Shown: one piece after another, positions 9,584 to 19,968 of the stretch
How positions within the stretch are numbered: position 1 is the first letter of the stretch
Layout of the letters: every line of letters starts with the position of its first letter
From: Terriglobales bacterium
GTDB lineage: Bacteria; Acidobacteriota; Terriglobia; Terriglobales; Acidobacteriaceae
NCBI GenBank assembly: GCA_025462725.1
Contig: JAOAPE010000003.1
Coordinates: 310,001-374,000 of the forward strand
Reading direction: 5' to 3'
Length of the DNA: 64,000 bases
Notes under the pieces: model-generated
Told to the model about the DNA's origin: nothing
What the model saw: the letters and a program-made list of their open reading frames with translations, nothing else
The model's database searches: none
Made by a program: the position numbers and the translations under genes

Positions 9584-9817
9584 CTACTCCTTGTTGCTTT
9601 CCGCCATCGCTACTCGCACTAGCTGAACAAACCCCGCCGCGATTCCCACCAGCAAGCCCGCAATGCGTATCCAATGTGTCCCCAACCAGCGGTCCATCAG
9701 CGATCCCAGGAAATAGCCGATCACAATGGCGGCGGGTAGCGTCACCCCAAGCTGGATATATTTTTCCGCCTCGACCCACGACTTCTTCTCTGACTTCTTT
9801 TCGTTATCGTCTGCCAT
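9584..9817 (-). CDS. AtpZ/AtpI-family small membrane protein
   Basis: This 77-residue protein has a charged Lys-rich head (MADDNEKKSEKKSW) and two hydrophobic helices. The first contains GYFLGSLMDRWLGTHW, which resembles the G-x-x-x-G...D-x-x-x-G pattern of AtpZ/F0F1 ATPase accessory proteins. AtpZ and AtpI act together in other bacteria as a cation channel or assembly factor for the ATP synthase. The gene lies at the head of the F0 set, 3 nt downstream of the small unknown gene. Identity is supported by motif and context. Confidence 0.8.
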   Translation of the reverse strand: MADDNEKKSEKKSWVEAEKYIQLGVTLPAAIVIGYFLGSLMDRWLGTHWIRIAGLLVGIAAGFVQLVRVAMAESNKE

Positions 9818-9820
9818 ATC

Positions 9821-10123
9821 TCATCTCGGCGATGTTGCCTGCTGGTACTGCTCGATCAATTCGCGGATGCGCCTTGCATCGGACTTCGTATGTCCGTGGC
9901 TGAGCAGCGGATTCGAGCCGCCAGCCGAGTCGATCCGGATATCAGAGAACATCATTCCCGTACTGATCTGCACGGACGCCACTTTCCCTATCGCCACGCT
10001 CTCCTCATCTTGTCCAAGCGCGCGCGGTTTGATTCGCAACACGCGCTCAGGACTCACCTCAATGCGTGTGGGAAACAGCAGATTGTTCTTGGTCCAGCGG
10101 CTGGCGGTAAATACTTCTGTCAT
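9821..10123 (-). CDS. Small soluble protein of unknown function, possible PH-like fold
   Basis: I do not recognise this 100-residue protein. It has no signal peptide or membrane segment. The alternating pattern (TRIEVSPERVLRIKP, VAIGKVASVQIST, DIRIDSAG) suggests beta strands followed by a C-terminal helix (KSDARRIRELIEQYQQ), which resembles small bacterial PH-like domains. It is the first gene of the minus-strand unit with the F0 genes, 3 nt from the AtpZ-like gene. It shares a divergent promoter region with lysS. A role with the ATP synthase is only suggested by position. Confidence 0.7.
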   Translation of the reverse strand: MTEVFTASRWTKNNLLFPTRIEVSPERVLRIKPRALGQDEESVAIGKVASVQISTGMMFSDIRIDSAGGSNPLLSHGHTKSDARRIRELIEQYQQATSPR

Positions 10124-10145
10124 CGTCTTCCTCGTGAACTGCGCG

Positions 10146-10175
10146 TCGAAACTGCGAACATCCCATTGCTATAAT
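10146..10175 (+). promoter_or_regulatory. Candidate sigma-70-type promoter of lysS
   Basis: A perfect TATAAT (10170-10175) lies 55 nt before the lysS start, with a weak -35 match TCGAAA (10146-10151) at an 18-nt spacing. It lies in the 107-nt divergent region between lysS and the F0 operon. The -10 is convincing and the -35 is not. Confidence 0.5.
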
Positions 10176-10230
10176 CATCTGTTCCCGTTCGCCAGTTCAT
10201 CTTACAACTTCCCGCGTTTAGAAAGGCCCC

Positions 10231-11793
<1,563 letters not shown>

Positions 11794-11834
11794 CTCTTTT
11801 CACCGTCCTGCTGCATCTCTAGAACAACACTGCA

Positions 11835-13313
11835 ATGACTCCGAATTTCAATTTCGACGAACAAACGCGCCGCGAACTCGGCACCATGTTGATGGACATC
11901 ATCAACGATTACTACACCTCGTTGCCCAGCCGTCCTGTCCAGCTTCCCCAGGAACAACGCACCTTCGGGCAGCTCACCGACAAAATGCCGGAGAATGGGC
12001 AAGACCCCGGCGAAGTCCTGCAAGATGTCTGCTTGAATCTCATCGACAAGGGATTCCACGTTCCCAGCGCCAACTACTTCGGGCTGATGAATCCTACGCC
12101 GACCTACGTCTCGGTTCTTGCCGAAGCGCTCGTCGCCGCAGTGAATCCGCAACTGGCAACGCAAGCACGTTCACAGCTCGCCTCAAAGATTGAGAATGAA
12201 ACTGTCCGTTGGATCGCTGAGCGCGTCGGATGGAAAGACAAAGCCGAATTGGTCGGAGGAACATTTACCAGCGGCGGTAACGAAGCCAACTTCAGCGCAA
12301 TCGCCCTCGCGCTCTGCCATCACTTTCCGAAATCCGTCGAAGAAGGTATCGCCTCGATCGGAGCCCGGCCCGTTCTATACGCGTCCTCCGAGTCTCATCA
12401 TTCGTTGGACAAGTCCGCCGGACTCCTCGGCCTCGGACGCAACGCTCTTCGCCGTATTCCCGTGAACGACTGCATCCAACTTGATCCGGCGAAGCTGGAA
12501 GCCGCGATTCAAGAAGACACCAATTCCGGACACAAACCCTTCTGCGTAGTCGCAACTGCGGGAACCACAAATTCCGGCGCGATTGATGACATCCTCGCAA
12601 TCGCCGACATCTGCAAGCGACATAGTCTCTGGCTTCACGTGGACGGCGCATACGGTGCCGCCGCCATGTTCTCTGACAAACATCGAAATTTGCTACGCGG
12701 AATCGAGCTTTCTGATTCCATCACCATCGATCCGCACAAGTGGCTCAGCATGCCTTTCGCTGCTGGCGTCATTATTACGAACAAAGCGCATCTACTGGAG
12801 AGCACTTTTGGCACGCATACACCTTACATGCCCAAGGTTGCCGGCTCCACCATGATCGACAACTTCAAAGTGAGCACCCAGTGGTCGCGTCGGATGAATT
12901 CGCTGAAGGTCTATCTCACTTTGCGCGTCCATGGACGCCTCGCCTACGAGCAACTGATCGACAAGCAACTGGCGCTTGCATCCAGCTTCGTTGAGCGGAT
13001 CATGTCTTCCGCTGATGCAGAATTTGAACTCGCAGTTCCGCAAGTCTTGCCCATCATCAATCTCAGAGTGAAAACTCCGGGCGCGTCAGAAGAAGAAATC
13101 GCCACCGCAAACGCAGCCATAGTCGATGAGGTAACTCGCTCCGGCGAACGTTGGATATCTATCACTCGCGTCAACGGACGTAGTGTGATCCGCGTGATGG
13201 TCATCAGCTATCTAACGACCGAATCACATCTCAGCGATCTTGCAGTCGCATTGGAAAGCGCAGCCCGCAAACTCGCTCCTCGGGCTGTCATCGCGAAGTC
13301 ATCGAAGCACTAG
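11835..13313 (+). CDS. PLP-dependent group II amino-acid decarboxylase
   Basis: The 492-residue protein belongs to the aromatic-L-amino-acid/glutamate decarboxylase family (fold type I). The PLP-binding lysine is K302 in IDPHKWLSMPFAAG, and the cofactor-ring aspartate and stacking region is HVDGAYGAA (about 268-276). FTSGGNEANF at about 144-153 binds the cofactor phosphate, and ATAGTTNSGAID (about 240-251) is also typical. The substrate cannot be fixed from sequence. Aromatic amino acids, 2,4-diaminobutyrate, aspartate and glutamate are all possible. It lies 41 nt after lysS on the same strand. Confidence 0.88.
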   Translation: MTPNFNFDEQTRRELGTMLMDIINDYYTSLPSRPVQLPQEQRTFGQLTDKMPENGQDPGEVLQDVCLNLIDKGFHVPSANYFGLMNPTPTYVSVLAEALVAAVNPQLATQARSQLASKIENETVRWIAERVGWKDKAELVGGTFTSGGNEANFSAIALALCHHFPKSVEEGIASIGARPVLYASSESHHSLDKSAGLLGLGRNALRRIPVNDCIQLDPAKLEAAIQEDTNSGHKPFCVVATAGTTNSGAIDDILAIADICKRHSLWLHVDGAYGAAAMFSDKHRNLLRGIELSDSITIDPHKWLSMPFAAGVIITNKAHLLESTFGTHTPYMPKVAGSTMIDNFKVSTQWSRRMNSLKVYLTLRVHGRLAYEQLIDKQLALASSFVERIMSSADAEFELAVPQVLPIINLRVKTPGASEEEIATANAAIVDEVTRSGERWISITRVNGRSVIRVMVISYLTTESHLSDLAVALESAARKLAPRAVIAKSSKH

Positions 13314-13365
13314 CCCGAACGCAAACCTGAGCTTCTCAACAATTGTGTTAGATTAAATAATGTGT

Positions 13366-13441
13366 GAGCGCGTAGCTCAGTTGGTAGAGCAACGCACTTT
13401 TAATGCGTGGGTCGCAGGTTCGATTCCTGCCGCGCTCACCA
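13366..13441 (+). tRNA. tRNA-Lys (anticodon TTT)
   Basis: The 76-nt gene has a complete cloverleaf: acceptor GAGCGCG/CGCGCTC, D arm GCTC/GAGC, anticodon arm ACGCA-CTTTTAA-TGCGT with anticodon TTT, T arm GCAGG-TTCGATT-CCTGC, discriminator A and an encoded CCA. It reads AAA/AAG codons. It lies 52 nt after the decarboxylase gene. The stop codon of the convergent hydrolase gene begins only 2 nt after the CCA, so no terminator fits between them. Confidence 0.98.
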
Positions 13442-13443
13442 AT

Positions 13444-15477
13444 CTACTTCGTCGCATCCTTCCATTCCTGCTTCCCTCTTTCAACCATCGCGGGCAGATC
13501 TTCGGCCAAAATAAAACGTTCCTTGATCAATTGCTTAACGGCTTCCGCATACTTCGCGAAGTACTCCTCGCTCGAAGCATAACGTTCAGCGATTGACGGC
13601 CTTGGGTCGCCATTCTGTTTCCGCTCCGCCGCCGTCTTCGCAAACGGAATGTCCGAACCCAAAAAGCTAAGCCTCTTATCAGGAGCGCCGATCTTGGGAT
13701 CTCGTAGGTTCCACCCCGTGTATGTGGCCAGCGGCACCTGTAATTCTGGCAGCCGCACGCCTCCCAAATCGTTTCCATCACTGTCTGACTGTGGAACCAG
13801 TGCAGTGAATGCCTTCCCTACTGTAGGTGGTTCCTTAGAGATGATTCCCTGTTTCCATTTCGCTCCGAAGTCCAAGTGATACGCGGTGCTCATGTCTTTA
13901 GGAGTATTCACGCCCGGCACTTTCGGAAACTTTGTTTGCGAAAAACTGACGAGCGTCCCGTCGCTCAATTTCGGATAGACATTCTCCGGCGGCGTCTTCC
14001 CCTCACGCACCCACTCATCCATGTCGGTGATGAGCGCCCGCCAAAACCAGCGGATAGGATTGGGATTTTGGAGTTGTTGTGATGTGTATTCCAAGTTCGT
14101 AGGATTGGCTTTCACCGGAGGAAATGCACCGGAGAAATGTTGCAGGCCCGCCAAGAAGTAAATGCGCGTAGTGTCCGGAATCTTCGCGTCAGAGCGCCCA
14201 TCGGCGGAACTATGGATCAACGAAGCCGCCCTGCCCCAATATTCATACGAAGTATTCGTGTAGAAGATCTTCGGCACCGAATGTGACGCGGTTGCTGCAT
14301 CTAGCACTCCCGCCCGTTCTGATGAATCCGGATCTTTCTCTGGCAAGTCTGTAAACGGAAAAAGGTCTGTTGGAAAATAAATGCTCGACATCGGCTGAGC
14401 ATCGCGCGACGGCTGTGCGAATCGGTGATTAAAACTTCCGCGTCCCGCGCCCGCCACATGCGCGAGCACGCCATCGAGCACTTGTCGATCGTTTTCATCA
14501 ACGTTGAAGTCCTGGTAAACATAGTGCCGGAGAAACCGCCCTGATTGTGAAATTCCGGCAGCATACGCGCGTTCAATCGGAGCAATGGCTTGCGCGTCGT
14601 GTTTGAGGTACGACACAAAATCGCGGACCGCCGCCAGCCCTAATCCCACAACTACGGGATTCTTAGCTGAATAAATAAGCTCGTAGATTTCCCCCGAATG
14701 AAATCCGTCATTCAAGTGGATGTGATAGGGGTCGGCCAACACCTTGCCGTCGACAGTATGCGCAAAACTCCATTCGCTCGAAGGAATGACCTTGCGCATT
14801 CCATCCGGACTACTCCGAACCGTCAAAACATTCTGCGGACTCTTTCGGTCGTCTACTGGATAACTCTGTCCTCCAGCAGGTCCGAGGAGTATGTGGCCCA
14901 GCGGCATATCTTCCCGCGTCTCGGGCAAGGTGAAGTCCGTCCGCACTAAGCCGTGAATCTCTTTTCCGTCCTTCTCGTGCGCGACGGGGGCGTACAACTT
15001 CAGATTTCTTGCGTCGGGCCCGAGGTCCCACTCCCACCCGAGCCAAGCCAGCGTATACCCTTTGTTCAGAAGCCATCCGTCGCCGAACGAAGCCTCTTGA
15101 TCGACTCCTCCGGGCGCTCCACCATCCACAATACGCAGTAATCCTCTACCTCCGCGGTTTGGGATTTCCAGCAGGAGCACGTGATTGGCCTTGCTAGAGT
15201 CCTTGGGTCGCAGCAGATACAGATCAGACGAGAACTCGACTTCGCCGTTCTTGCTCTTGTCGGCATTATCGATGTCCACGATCTGGCGATTGTGCTTGTT
15301 CTCAGGGCGCACCGAAAAATAGACACGCGCAATGATTTCCTCGTATGCGCCGGCCGTGCCCCAACTCTTTCCTCCTGCAACGTCAGTACGCGAGACCACT
15401 TCAACGCGAATAACTCTTGCATAACAAGATAAAGAGAGCACAAGAATGAAGAACATCAGGCAAAGCCAATATCTCAT
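13444..15477 (-). CDS. Exported alpha/beta hydrolase domain protein
   Basis: The 677-residue protein has an N-terminal signal peptide (about residues 1-21, ending SCYA). It belongs to the large alpha/beta-hydrolase-like family seen in Acidobacteriota and related soil bacteria. The nucleophile elbow is in AAGISQSGRFLRHYVYQDFN (G-x-S-x-x-G form), about 300 residues in. The order before it is a beta-rich domain (RVIRVEVVSRTDVAGG) and after it a long lid or C-terminal region. It probably acts in the periplasm on an unknown ester or amide. It is monocistronic, convergent with tRNA-Lys. Confidence 0.8.
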   Translation of the reverse strand: MRYWLCLMFFILVLSLSCYARVIRVEVVSRTDVAGGKSWGTAGAYEEIIARVYFSVRPENKHNRQIVDIDNADKSKNGEVEFSSDLYLLRPKDSSKANHVLLLEIPNRGGRGLLRIVDGGAPGGVDQEASFGDGWLLNKGYTLAWLGWEWDLGPDARNLKLYAPVAHEKDGKEIHGLVRTDFTLPETREDMPLGHILLGPAGGQSYPVDDRKSPQNVLTVRSSPDGMRKVIPSSEWSFAHTVDGKVLADPYHIHLNDGFHSGEIYELIYSAKNPVVVGLGLAAVRDFVSYLKHDAQAIAPIERAYAAGISQSGRFLRHYVYQDFNVDENDRQVLDGVLAHVAGAGRGSFNHRFAQPSRDAQPMSSIYFPTDLFPFTDLPEKDPDSSERAGVLDAATASHSVPKIFYTNTSYEYWGRAASLIHSSADGRSDAKIPDTTRIYFLAGLQHFSGAFPPVKANPTNLEYTSQQLQNPNPIRWFWRALITDMDEWVREGKTPPENVYPKLSDGTLVSFSQTKFPKVPGVNTPKDMSTAYHLDFGAKWKQGIISKEPPTVGKAFTALVPQSDSDGNDLGGVRLPELQVPLATYTGWNLRDPKIGAPDKRLSFLGSDIPFAKTAAERKQNGDPRPSIAERYASSEEYFAKYAEAVKQLIKERFILAEDLPAMVERGKQEWKDATK

Positions 15478-15534
15478 CCGGAATTCCTCGCAAAATGAAT
15501 AGCCGAGAGTCTAATGGAGAACGCCTGAATCCGA

Positions 15535-15565
15535 CACAAAAAGAAAGCAGCCCGAAGGCTGCTTT
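15535..15565 (-). terminator. Rho-independent terminator after the beta-barrel gene
   Basis: A perfect 9-bp stem (AAAGCAGCC, loop CGAA, GGCTGCTTT) is followed on the minus strand by TTTCTTTTTG-type sequence. It lies 22 nt after the stop at 15588, between the beta-barrel gene and the alpha/beta hydrolase. Confidence 0.88.
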
Positions 15566-15587
15566 ATGTCTCCCGCAAATAATGTGA

Positions 15588-16166
15588 TTAGAATCTGATC
15601 TGCGGTCCAAACGTCACGCGGACATTATTATGCGCGCCGTTCTGGAAGTACATCAGATCGCCAACTTCAGCACGAACTCCGAACCAGCCGATAAACGCTT
15701 CCACTCCGCCACCTGGATAGAACACCGGGTGCGTGTCACCGTCGGTGATGTTAGAAATCGTGCCATTGAATGTTGCTGGCGCGTTCGGCGTGACCACGCT
15801 GAAGTTCACGAAACCACCCTTCGCAACACCAAATACCCTGACCGCTCCGGGAGTGTGTACCTTCAGCCCGAATAGCCCGGTAGTCGTTCGGAAATTTGCC
15901 TGAAAAGTTGTTGGCGGTATCGTGATCGGAATATTCACTGTTGTGCTTCGACGGAAGTCGTAAGCTCCCTCGGCTTCCAGTTGCACTGATCGATGGACAT
16001 TGAACCCGATCCGGCCTCCAATACCATACTGGTTCAAATTGATCGGGTCTATCCGCAAGTAATCAAAAAATGCGCCGATTTCACCGTGGTCTCTATCTTG
16101 CGCGAACAGCGAAGGCGATGCCACCATCGTCAACGCCACAAAAAATAGCAGTGCTAGCTTTCTCAT
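15588..16166 (-). CDS. Outer-membrane beta-barrel protein (OmpA/porin-like)
   Basis: The protein has 192 residues from the ATG at 16166, which directly precedes a signal peptide (MRKLALLFFVALTMVASPSLFAQ). An upstream in-frame start at 16190 would add eight charged residues. After cleavage the chain shows alternating strands with aromatic ends (GEIGAFFDYLRID, YGIGGRIGFNV, VQLEAEGAYDFR, FGLKVHTPG, VRAEVGDLMYF) and ends in RVTFGPQIRF, a C-terminal aromatic typical of proteins inserted by the BAM complex. Predicted eight-stranded barrel, function unknown. It has its own strong terminator. Confidence 0.8.
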   Translation of the reverse strand: MRKLALLFFVALTMVASPSLFAQDRDHGEIGAFFDYLRIDPINLNQYGIGGRIGFNVHRSVQLEAEGAYDFRRSTTVNIPITIPPTTFQANFRTTTGLFGLKVHTPGAVRVFGVAKGGFVNFSVVTPNAPATFNGTISNITDGDTHPVFYPGGGVEAFIGWFGVRAEVGDLMYFQNGAHNNVRVTFGPQIRF

Positions 16167-16290
16167 TCGAGTCTCCCTGGCTTGCCGCAAATCCAGGGCT
16201 AAACGCGCCGGACTCGCAGTAACTTTCTAGTTAACATGGATGCTGGCAGAGTAGCAGGGGTGGGCTGCTTAGAGGGTCTTCTGGAGCGCT

Positions 16291-17346
16291 TTAATGATGT
16301 AATTTTTTCTTAAGATCTTGTGCGATTCGGCCGCCATGGAAACGTCCGTTTTCGATGAATATTTCGTTCGTCCGCGAACCCGCCAGCAAAACGCCCGCAA
16401 CGTAAACTCCCGGGACGTTGCTCTCCAATGTTTCTGGATCGCAGGCCGGACGCTTATCTTCGCCCAGCAGTTCGATTCCGACGCTGCGTAGGAAGTCAAA
16501 ATCAGGATGATATCCCGTAAGTGCGAAAACGAAATCGTTCTTCAACTCTTTCCGTCCGTCAGGAGTTTCGAGCACCACTGTATCCGGCGTGATCTCCACC
16601 ACTGAGCTGTAGAAGAAAGCGGGGATCTCGCCACTCTTGATGCGATTCTGAATGTCGGGAAGAATCCAATACTTGATGTTCTTGTGTAGCTCGGGGCCGC
16701 GATGCACTATCGTGACGCGCGCTCCATGCCGCCAAAGCGCCAATGCCGCAATCGCGGCCGAATTCTTTGCGCCGATGACAAGCACATCCGTGTCGTAATA
16801 GGGGTGCGGCTCCTTGTAGTAATGGAAGACCTTTTGCAAGTCCTCACCGGGAATGCCCATCATGTTCGGCAAATCGTAGTATCCCGTGGACATGATTATT
16901 TTCCGCGGTTTGTATTCGTGCGCCGCCTCGTGCTGATCGATCGTCATCACGCGGAAGTTATTGTCTTCACCCGTGATGTTAATGACCTTTTCGTATTGGC
17001 ATACTTTCAGTTTGTAAAACTGCGTTACGTTCCGGTAATACTCCAGCGCCTCTTCGCGCGTAGGCTTCTGATTGGCAGTCGTGAATGGGATACCGCCGAT
17101 CTCCAGCAGCTCCGGCGTGGTGAAGAAAAGCATGTTCGGCGGATAGTGATAAATGGAATTCACCAAACATCCTTTATCCACTACCGTAACTGTCGCGCCG
17201 GCTTTCTGCGCTTCAATCGCGCATGCAAGACCGGTTGGTCCCGCACCGATTACCAGTACATCGGTCTTGCTCGATCCATCCCGCTTGCGTTTCACGCGCG
17301 TCAACGTGGAGACGGTCGGCTTTTCCTTCGTCGATATCTTATCCAT
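16291..17346 (-). CDS. YpdA-type FAD/NAD(P)-dependent oxidoreductase (putative bacillithiol disulfide reductase)
   Basis: The 351-residue protein has two Rossmann motifs: FAD-binding VIGAGPTG at about 34-39 and NAD(P)-binding DVLVIGAKNSAAIAAL near the middle. The latter is the GxKNSA form typical of YpdA. The C-terminal motif GVYVAGVLLAGSRTNEIFIENGR also fits. There is no CxxC thioredoxin-reductase redox pair. In Firmicutes YpdA/Bdr reduces bacillithiol disulfide. The same role here requires that the host makes bacillithiol, which the window does not show. Divergent from aspA, with starts 96 nt apart. Confidence 0.82.
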   Translation of the reverse strand: MDKISTKEKPTVSTLTRVKRKRDGSSKTDVLVIGAGPTGLACAIEAQKAGATVTVVDKGCLVNSIYHYPPNMLFFTTPELLEIGGIPFTTANQKPTREEALEYYRNVTQFYKLKVCQYEKVINITGEDNNFRVMTIDQHEAAHEYKPRKIIMSTGYYDLPNMMGIPGEDLQKVFHYYKEPHPYYDTDVLVIGAKNSAAIAALALWRHGARVTIVHRGPELHKNIKYWILPDIQNRIKSGEIPAFFYSSVVEITPDTVVLETPDGRKELKNDFVFALTGYHPDFDFLRSVGIELLGEDKRPACDPETLESNVPGVYVAGVLLAGSRTNEIFIENGRFHGGRIAQDLKKKLHH

Positions 17347-17406
17347 CGGGAATCGAGTTTAACATTCTGCTTGTACTCGCTCGGACTCGCGCCCAGCTTG
17401 GTTCGA

Positions 17407-17412
17407 TATAAT
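17407..17412 (+). promoter_or_regulatory. Candidate -10 element of aspA
   Basis: TATAAT at 17407-17412 lies 31 nt before the aspA start, in the short divergent region with the YpdA-like gene. No convincing -35 box is seen. A clear Shine-Dalgarno AGGAG follows at about 17428. Confidence 0.45.
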
Positions 17413-17442
17413 AAAGAGTTCACCATCAGGAGATCACGACAC

Positions 17443-18885
17443 ATGGCCACTTCCACTTCGGCAGCAACGCGCCAGGAGAAAGATTCCATCGGCATCAAAG
17501 AGATTCCAGCGGATGTCTACTATGGCGTGCAGACCGCGCGTGCCGTTGAGAACTATCCCATCTCTGGCATGCGCGCCCATTCCACACTCATCAAGGCATT
17601 CGGAATGGTCAAGAAGGCCGCTGCCGAAGCCAATCAGGAACTCGGTCTGATTGATGACAAACGCGCAAAGGCCATCTTCTCCGCCGCGAACGAAGTCATA
17701 GAGGGAAAATGGAACCAGGAATTCGTTGTGGACGTTTTCCAAGCCGGCGCTGGCGTCAGCTTTCACATGAACACGAACGAAGTCATCGCTAACCGCGCTA
17801 CTGAGATTCTCGGGGGCAAACTTGGCGAATATCAAGTGCACCCTAACGACCACGTCAATTACGGACAATCAACCAATGACGTCTTTCCCACGGGCATGCG
17901 ACTCGGCGCGCTGCTTGAACTAGAAAACCTTTACCCCGCACTCGAATCCCTCGCGACTGCATGCGAAAAGAAAGCCAAAGAGTTCGACAAAGTAATGAAG
18001 TCCGGGCGCACACACATGCAGGACGCGGTTCCCATCCGTCTCGGCCAGGAGTTCGCCGCTTATAGCGTTGCCATTCGCAAATCCATTGAAGGTATCCGAC
18101 ACGCTGCAGAGTCGCTCCGTGAACTTGGCCTCGGCGGTTCCGCCGTTGGTACTGGAATCAACACCCATCCCGATTACCGCGAGAAAGCCATCGCGCACCT
18201 CGCGAAGATCTCCGGCCAAAAACTCACTCCCGCATCTGACATGCGCTGGGCCATGCAATCGAACTACGCCATGGCGAATGTTTCGTCAGCTCTCCGTAAT
18301 CTGGCACTGGAAATCATCCGCATCTCCAATGACGTTCGCCTGATGTCCTCCGGCCCCAACACCGGATACGCCGAGATCAATCTCCCTAGCCTTCAGCCCG
18401 GCTCCAGCATCATGCCCGGCAAGATCAATCCGGTCATGCCCGAACTCGCTGCGATGGTTTCTTTCCAAGTGATCGGCAATGACACCGCCGTGGCCTTCGC
18501 CGTCCAAGGCGGACAGCTCGAACTCAACGTCATGATGCCCACAATGTCGTACAGCGTGATGCAATCCATCACCATAATGACGAACATGGTCCGCGTCTTC
18601 ACTGACAAGTGCATAGCCGGAATCACTGCCAATGAGAGCCGCTGCAATTTTTATTCGCAAAGCACCGTTTCTCTTGCCACCGCTCTCAACCCCTATATTG
18701 GATACGCCAAGGCCGCCGAGATCGTGAAAGAATCTGTCGCCACCGGACGCTCCATCATCGACATCGCTCGTGACAAGAAGCTGCTCAGCGAAAAGGAGAT
18801 CGAAGAAATCCTCGATCCTGTTCGCATGACCGAACCGCAATACCCACTGGACTCAGCCAAAGAGCGCGACAAGAAAACAAAGTAG
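17443..18885 (+). CDS. aspA: Aspartate ammonia-lyase (aspartase)
   Basis: The 480-residue protein belongs to the aspartase/fumarase superfamily. It converts L-aspartate to fumarate and ammonia. The signature loop GSSIMPGKINPVMPE, containing the catalytic serine, and SGRTHMQDAVP are intact. NYGQSTNDVFPT also matches. The chosen start follows AGGAG by about 10 nt. A much longer in-frame extension upstream overlaps the divergent reductase gene and is not coding. Fumarase C is the main alternative. The ADVYYGVQTARAVENYPISG N-terminus is aspartase-like. Confidence 0.9.
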   Translation: MATSTSAATRQEKDSIGIKEIPADVYYGVQTARAVENYPISGMRAHSTLIKAFGMVKKAAAEANQELGLIDDKRAKAIFSAANEVIEGKWNQEFVVDVFQAGAGVSFHMNTNEVIANRATEILGGKLGEYQVHPNDHVNYGQSTNDVFPTGMRLGALLELENLYPALESLATACEKKAKEFDKVMKSGRTHMQDAVPIRLGQEFAAYSVAIRKSIEGIRHAAESLRELGLGGSAVGTGINTHPDYREKAIAHLAKISGQKLTPASDMRWAMQSNYAMANVSSALRNLALEIIRISNDVRLMSSGPNTGYAEINLPSLQPGSSIMPGKINPVMPELAAMVSFQVIGNDTAVAFAVQGGQLELNVMMPTMSYSVMQSITIMTNMVRVFTDKCIAGITANESRCNFYSQSTVSLATALNPYIGYAKAAEIVKESVATGRSIIDIARDKKLLSEKEIEEILDPVRMTEPQYPLDSAKERDKKTK

Positions 18886-18968
18886 AGTGTTACAAACAAC
18901 TACTTCCAATCTTCTTACGGCTTCCTTCGTGTGTCCGGTGTGATCCGTGGCAAGCGTTTGGTTTCAGA

Positions 18969-19895
18969 ATGAAATTCTTCATCATCCTGCTCGCGCTCAC
19001 CACCTCTGCATTTGCCGGCATCATTGATGACGTCCGCTCAAGCATTGCTCGCGGAGAGATCCGCACCGCAGAATCACAACTGCGCTCATATGAAGCGCAG
19101 CGCGGCTCGACGCCGGAATCGCTCGAAGCTCACTCATGGATCGCTCGCGGCCTATTAAGCACCCGACAATTCGCTCGTGCCGATGAATACGCCACGAAGA
19201 CCCAGGAACTCGTTGTCGCGCAGCTCAGGAAGACTTTTTCCACACTCGATGCTGAACCGCATCTCCCCGTCGCACTCGGTGCAGCCATCGAAGTTCAAGC
19301 ATTGTCAAAGGTGGCGACGGGCGAACGCGCATCCGCCGTGGACTTTCTACAGAAACAGCTTAAGACTTATTTCGATACTTCAATCCGCTCGCGAATCCAG
19401 AAGAACCTGAACCTGCTGAGCCTTGAAGGAAAGCCTGCCCCAGCTCTCCAGATAACTGAACATCTTGGCTCAGCGCCCAAGCCATTCTCCGCATACAAGG
19501 GACAACATCCGGTCTTGCTCTTCTTTTGGGCGCATTGGTGTAGTGACTGTAAAGCTGAGATTCCTATTATTCGTAGATTGAGCGATGAGTTTGCATCGAA
19601 AGGGCTGGCCATTGTCGGCCCTACGCAGCGCTATGGATACGGCGCCGGCGGCGCCAATCTATCGCCCGGCGCGGAGCTGAAATACATAGAGGAAGTACGC
19701 CAGAAATTCTATTCACCGCTCGAAGGTATGGCCATTCCCATCAGCCAGGAAAACTTCAAGCGCTATGGCGCCAGCACTACTCCCACTCTCGTTCTGGTCG
19801 ACGCAAAAGGAACCGTCCGCCTCTACCATCCCGGTGCAATGAGTTACGAAGACCTGCGCGACAAAATTGTGCCCTTATTTTCAACCAACCATTAA
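18969..19895 (+). CDS. Exported TlpA/thioredoxin-fold protein
   Basis: The 308-residue protein has a signal peptide (MKFFIILLALTTSAFA). A helical, TPR-like N-terminal region (about 20-150: repeated ARGEIRTAES, STRQFARADEYA patterns) precedes a TlpA-like thioredoxin domain with active site WCSDC (C191, C194) after FFWAHW. The cis-proline loop is in GASTTPTLVLVD. It probably acts as a periplasmic thiol-disulfide reductase or thiol-linked scaffold. It stands alone, 83 nt after aspA. Confidence 0.85.
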   Translation: MKFFIILLALTTSAFAGIIDDVRSSIARGEIRTAESQLRSYEAQRGSTPESLEAHSWIARGLLSTRQFARADEYATKTQELVVAQLRKTFSTLDAEPHLPVALGAAIEVQALSKVATGERASAVDFLQKQLKTYFDTSIRSRIQKNLNLLSLEGKPAPALQITEHLGSAPKPFSAYKGQHPVLLFFWAHWCSDCKAEIPIIRRLSDEFASKGLAIVGPTQRYGYGAGGANLSPGAELKYIEEVRQKFYSPLEGMAIPISQENFKRYGASTTPTLVLVDAKGTVRLYHPGAMSYEDLRDKIVPLFSTNH

Positions 19896-19932
19896 AACTA
19901 ACGACTGGGCCACCGTCCGGAAGTCGCACAAG

Positions 19933-19968
19933 CAACTAGAAACTAAAAATCAGAAACTAGAAACTCAC
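19933..19968. repeat. Degenerate heptanucleotide repeat (AACTAGA-type)
   Basis: About five 7-bp units with the consensus AACTAGA (AACTAGA, AACTAAA, AATCAGA, AACTAGA, AACTCAC) lie in the gap between two convergent genes. They run into the last codons and stop of the nitroreductase gene. The same 7-bp rhythm recurs at 44942, 45873, 46988 and 60628. Confidence 0.75.

Noticed and set aside
16702-17442. Long in-frame extension upstream of aspA
   Set aside because: It is antisense to the YpdA-like gene and basic in composition. The ATG at 17443 has a good ribosome-binding site.
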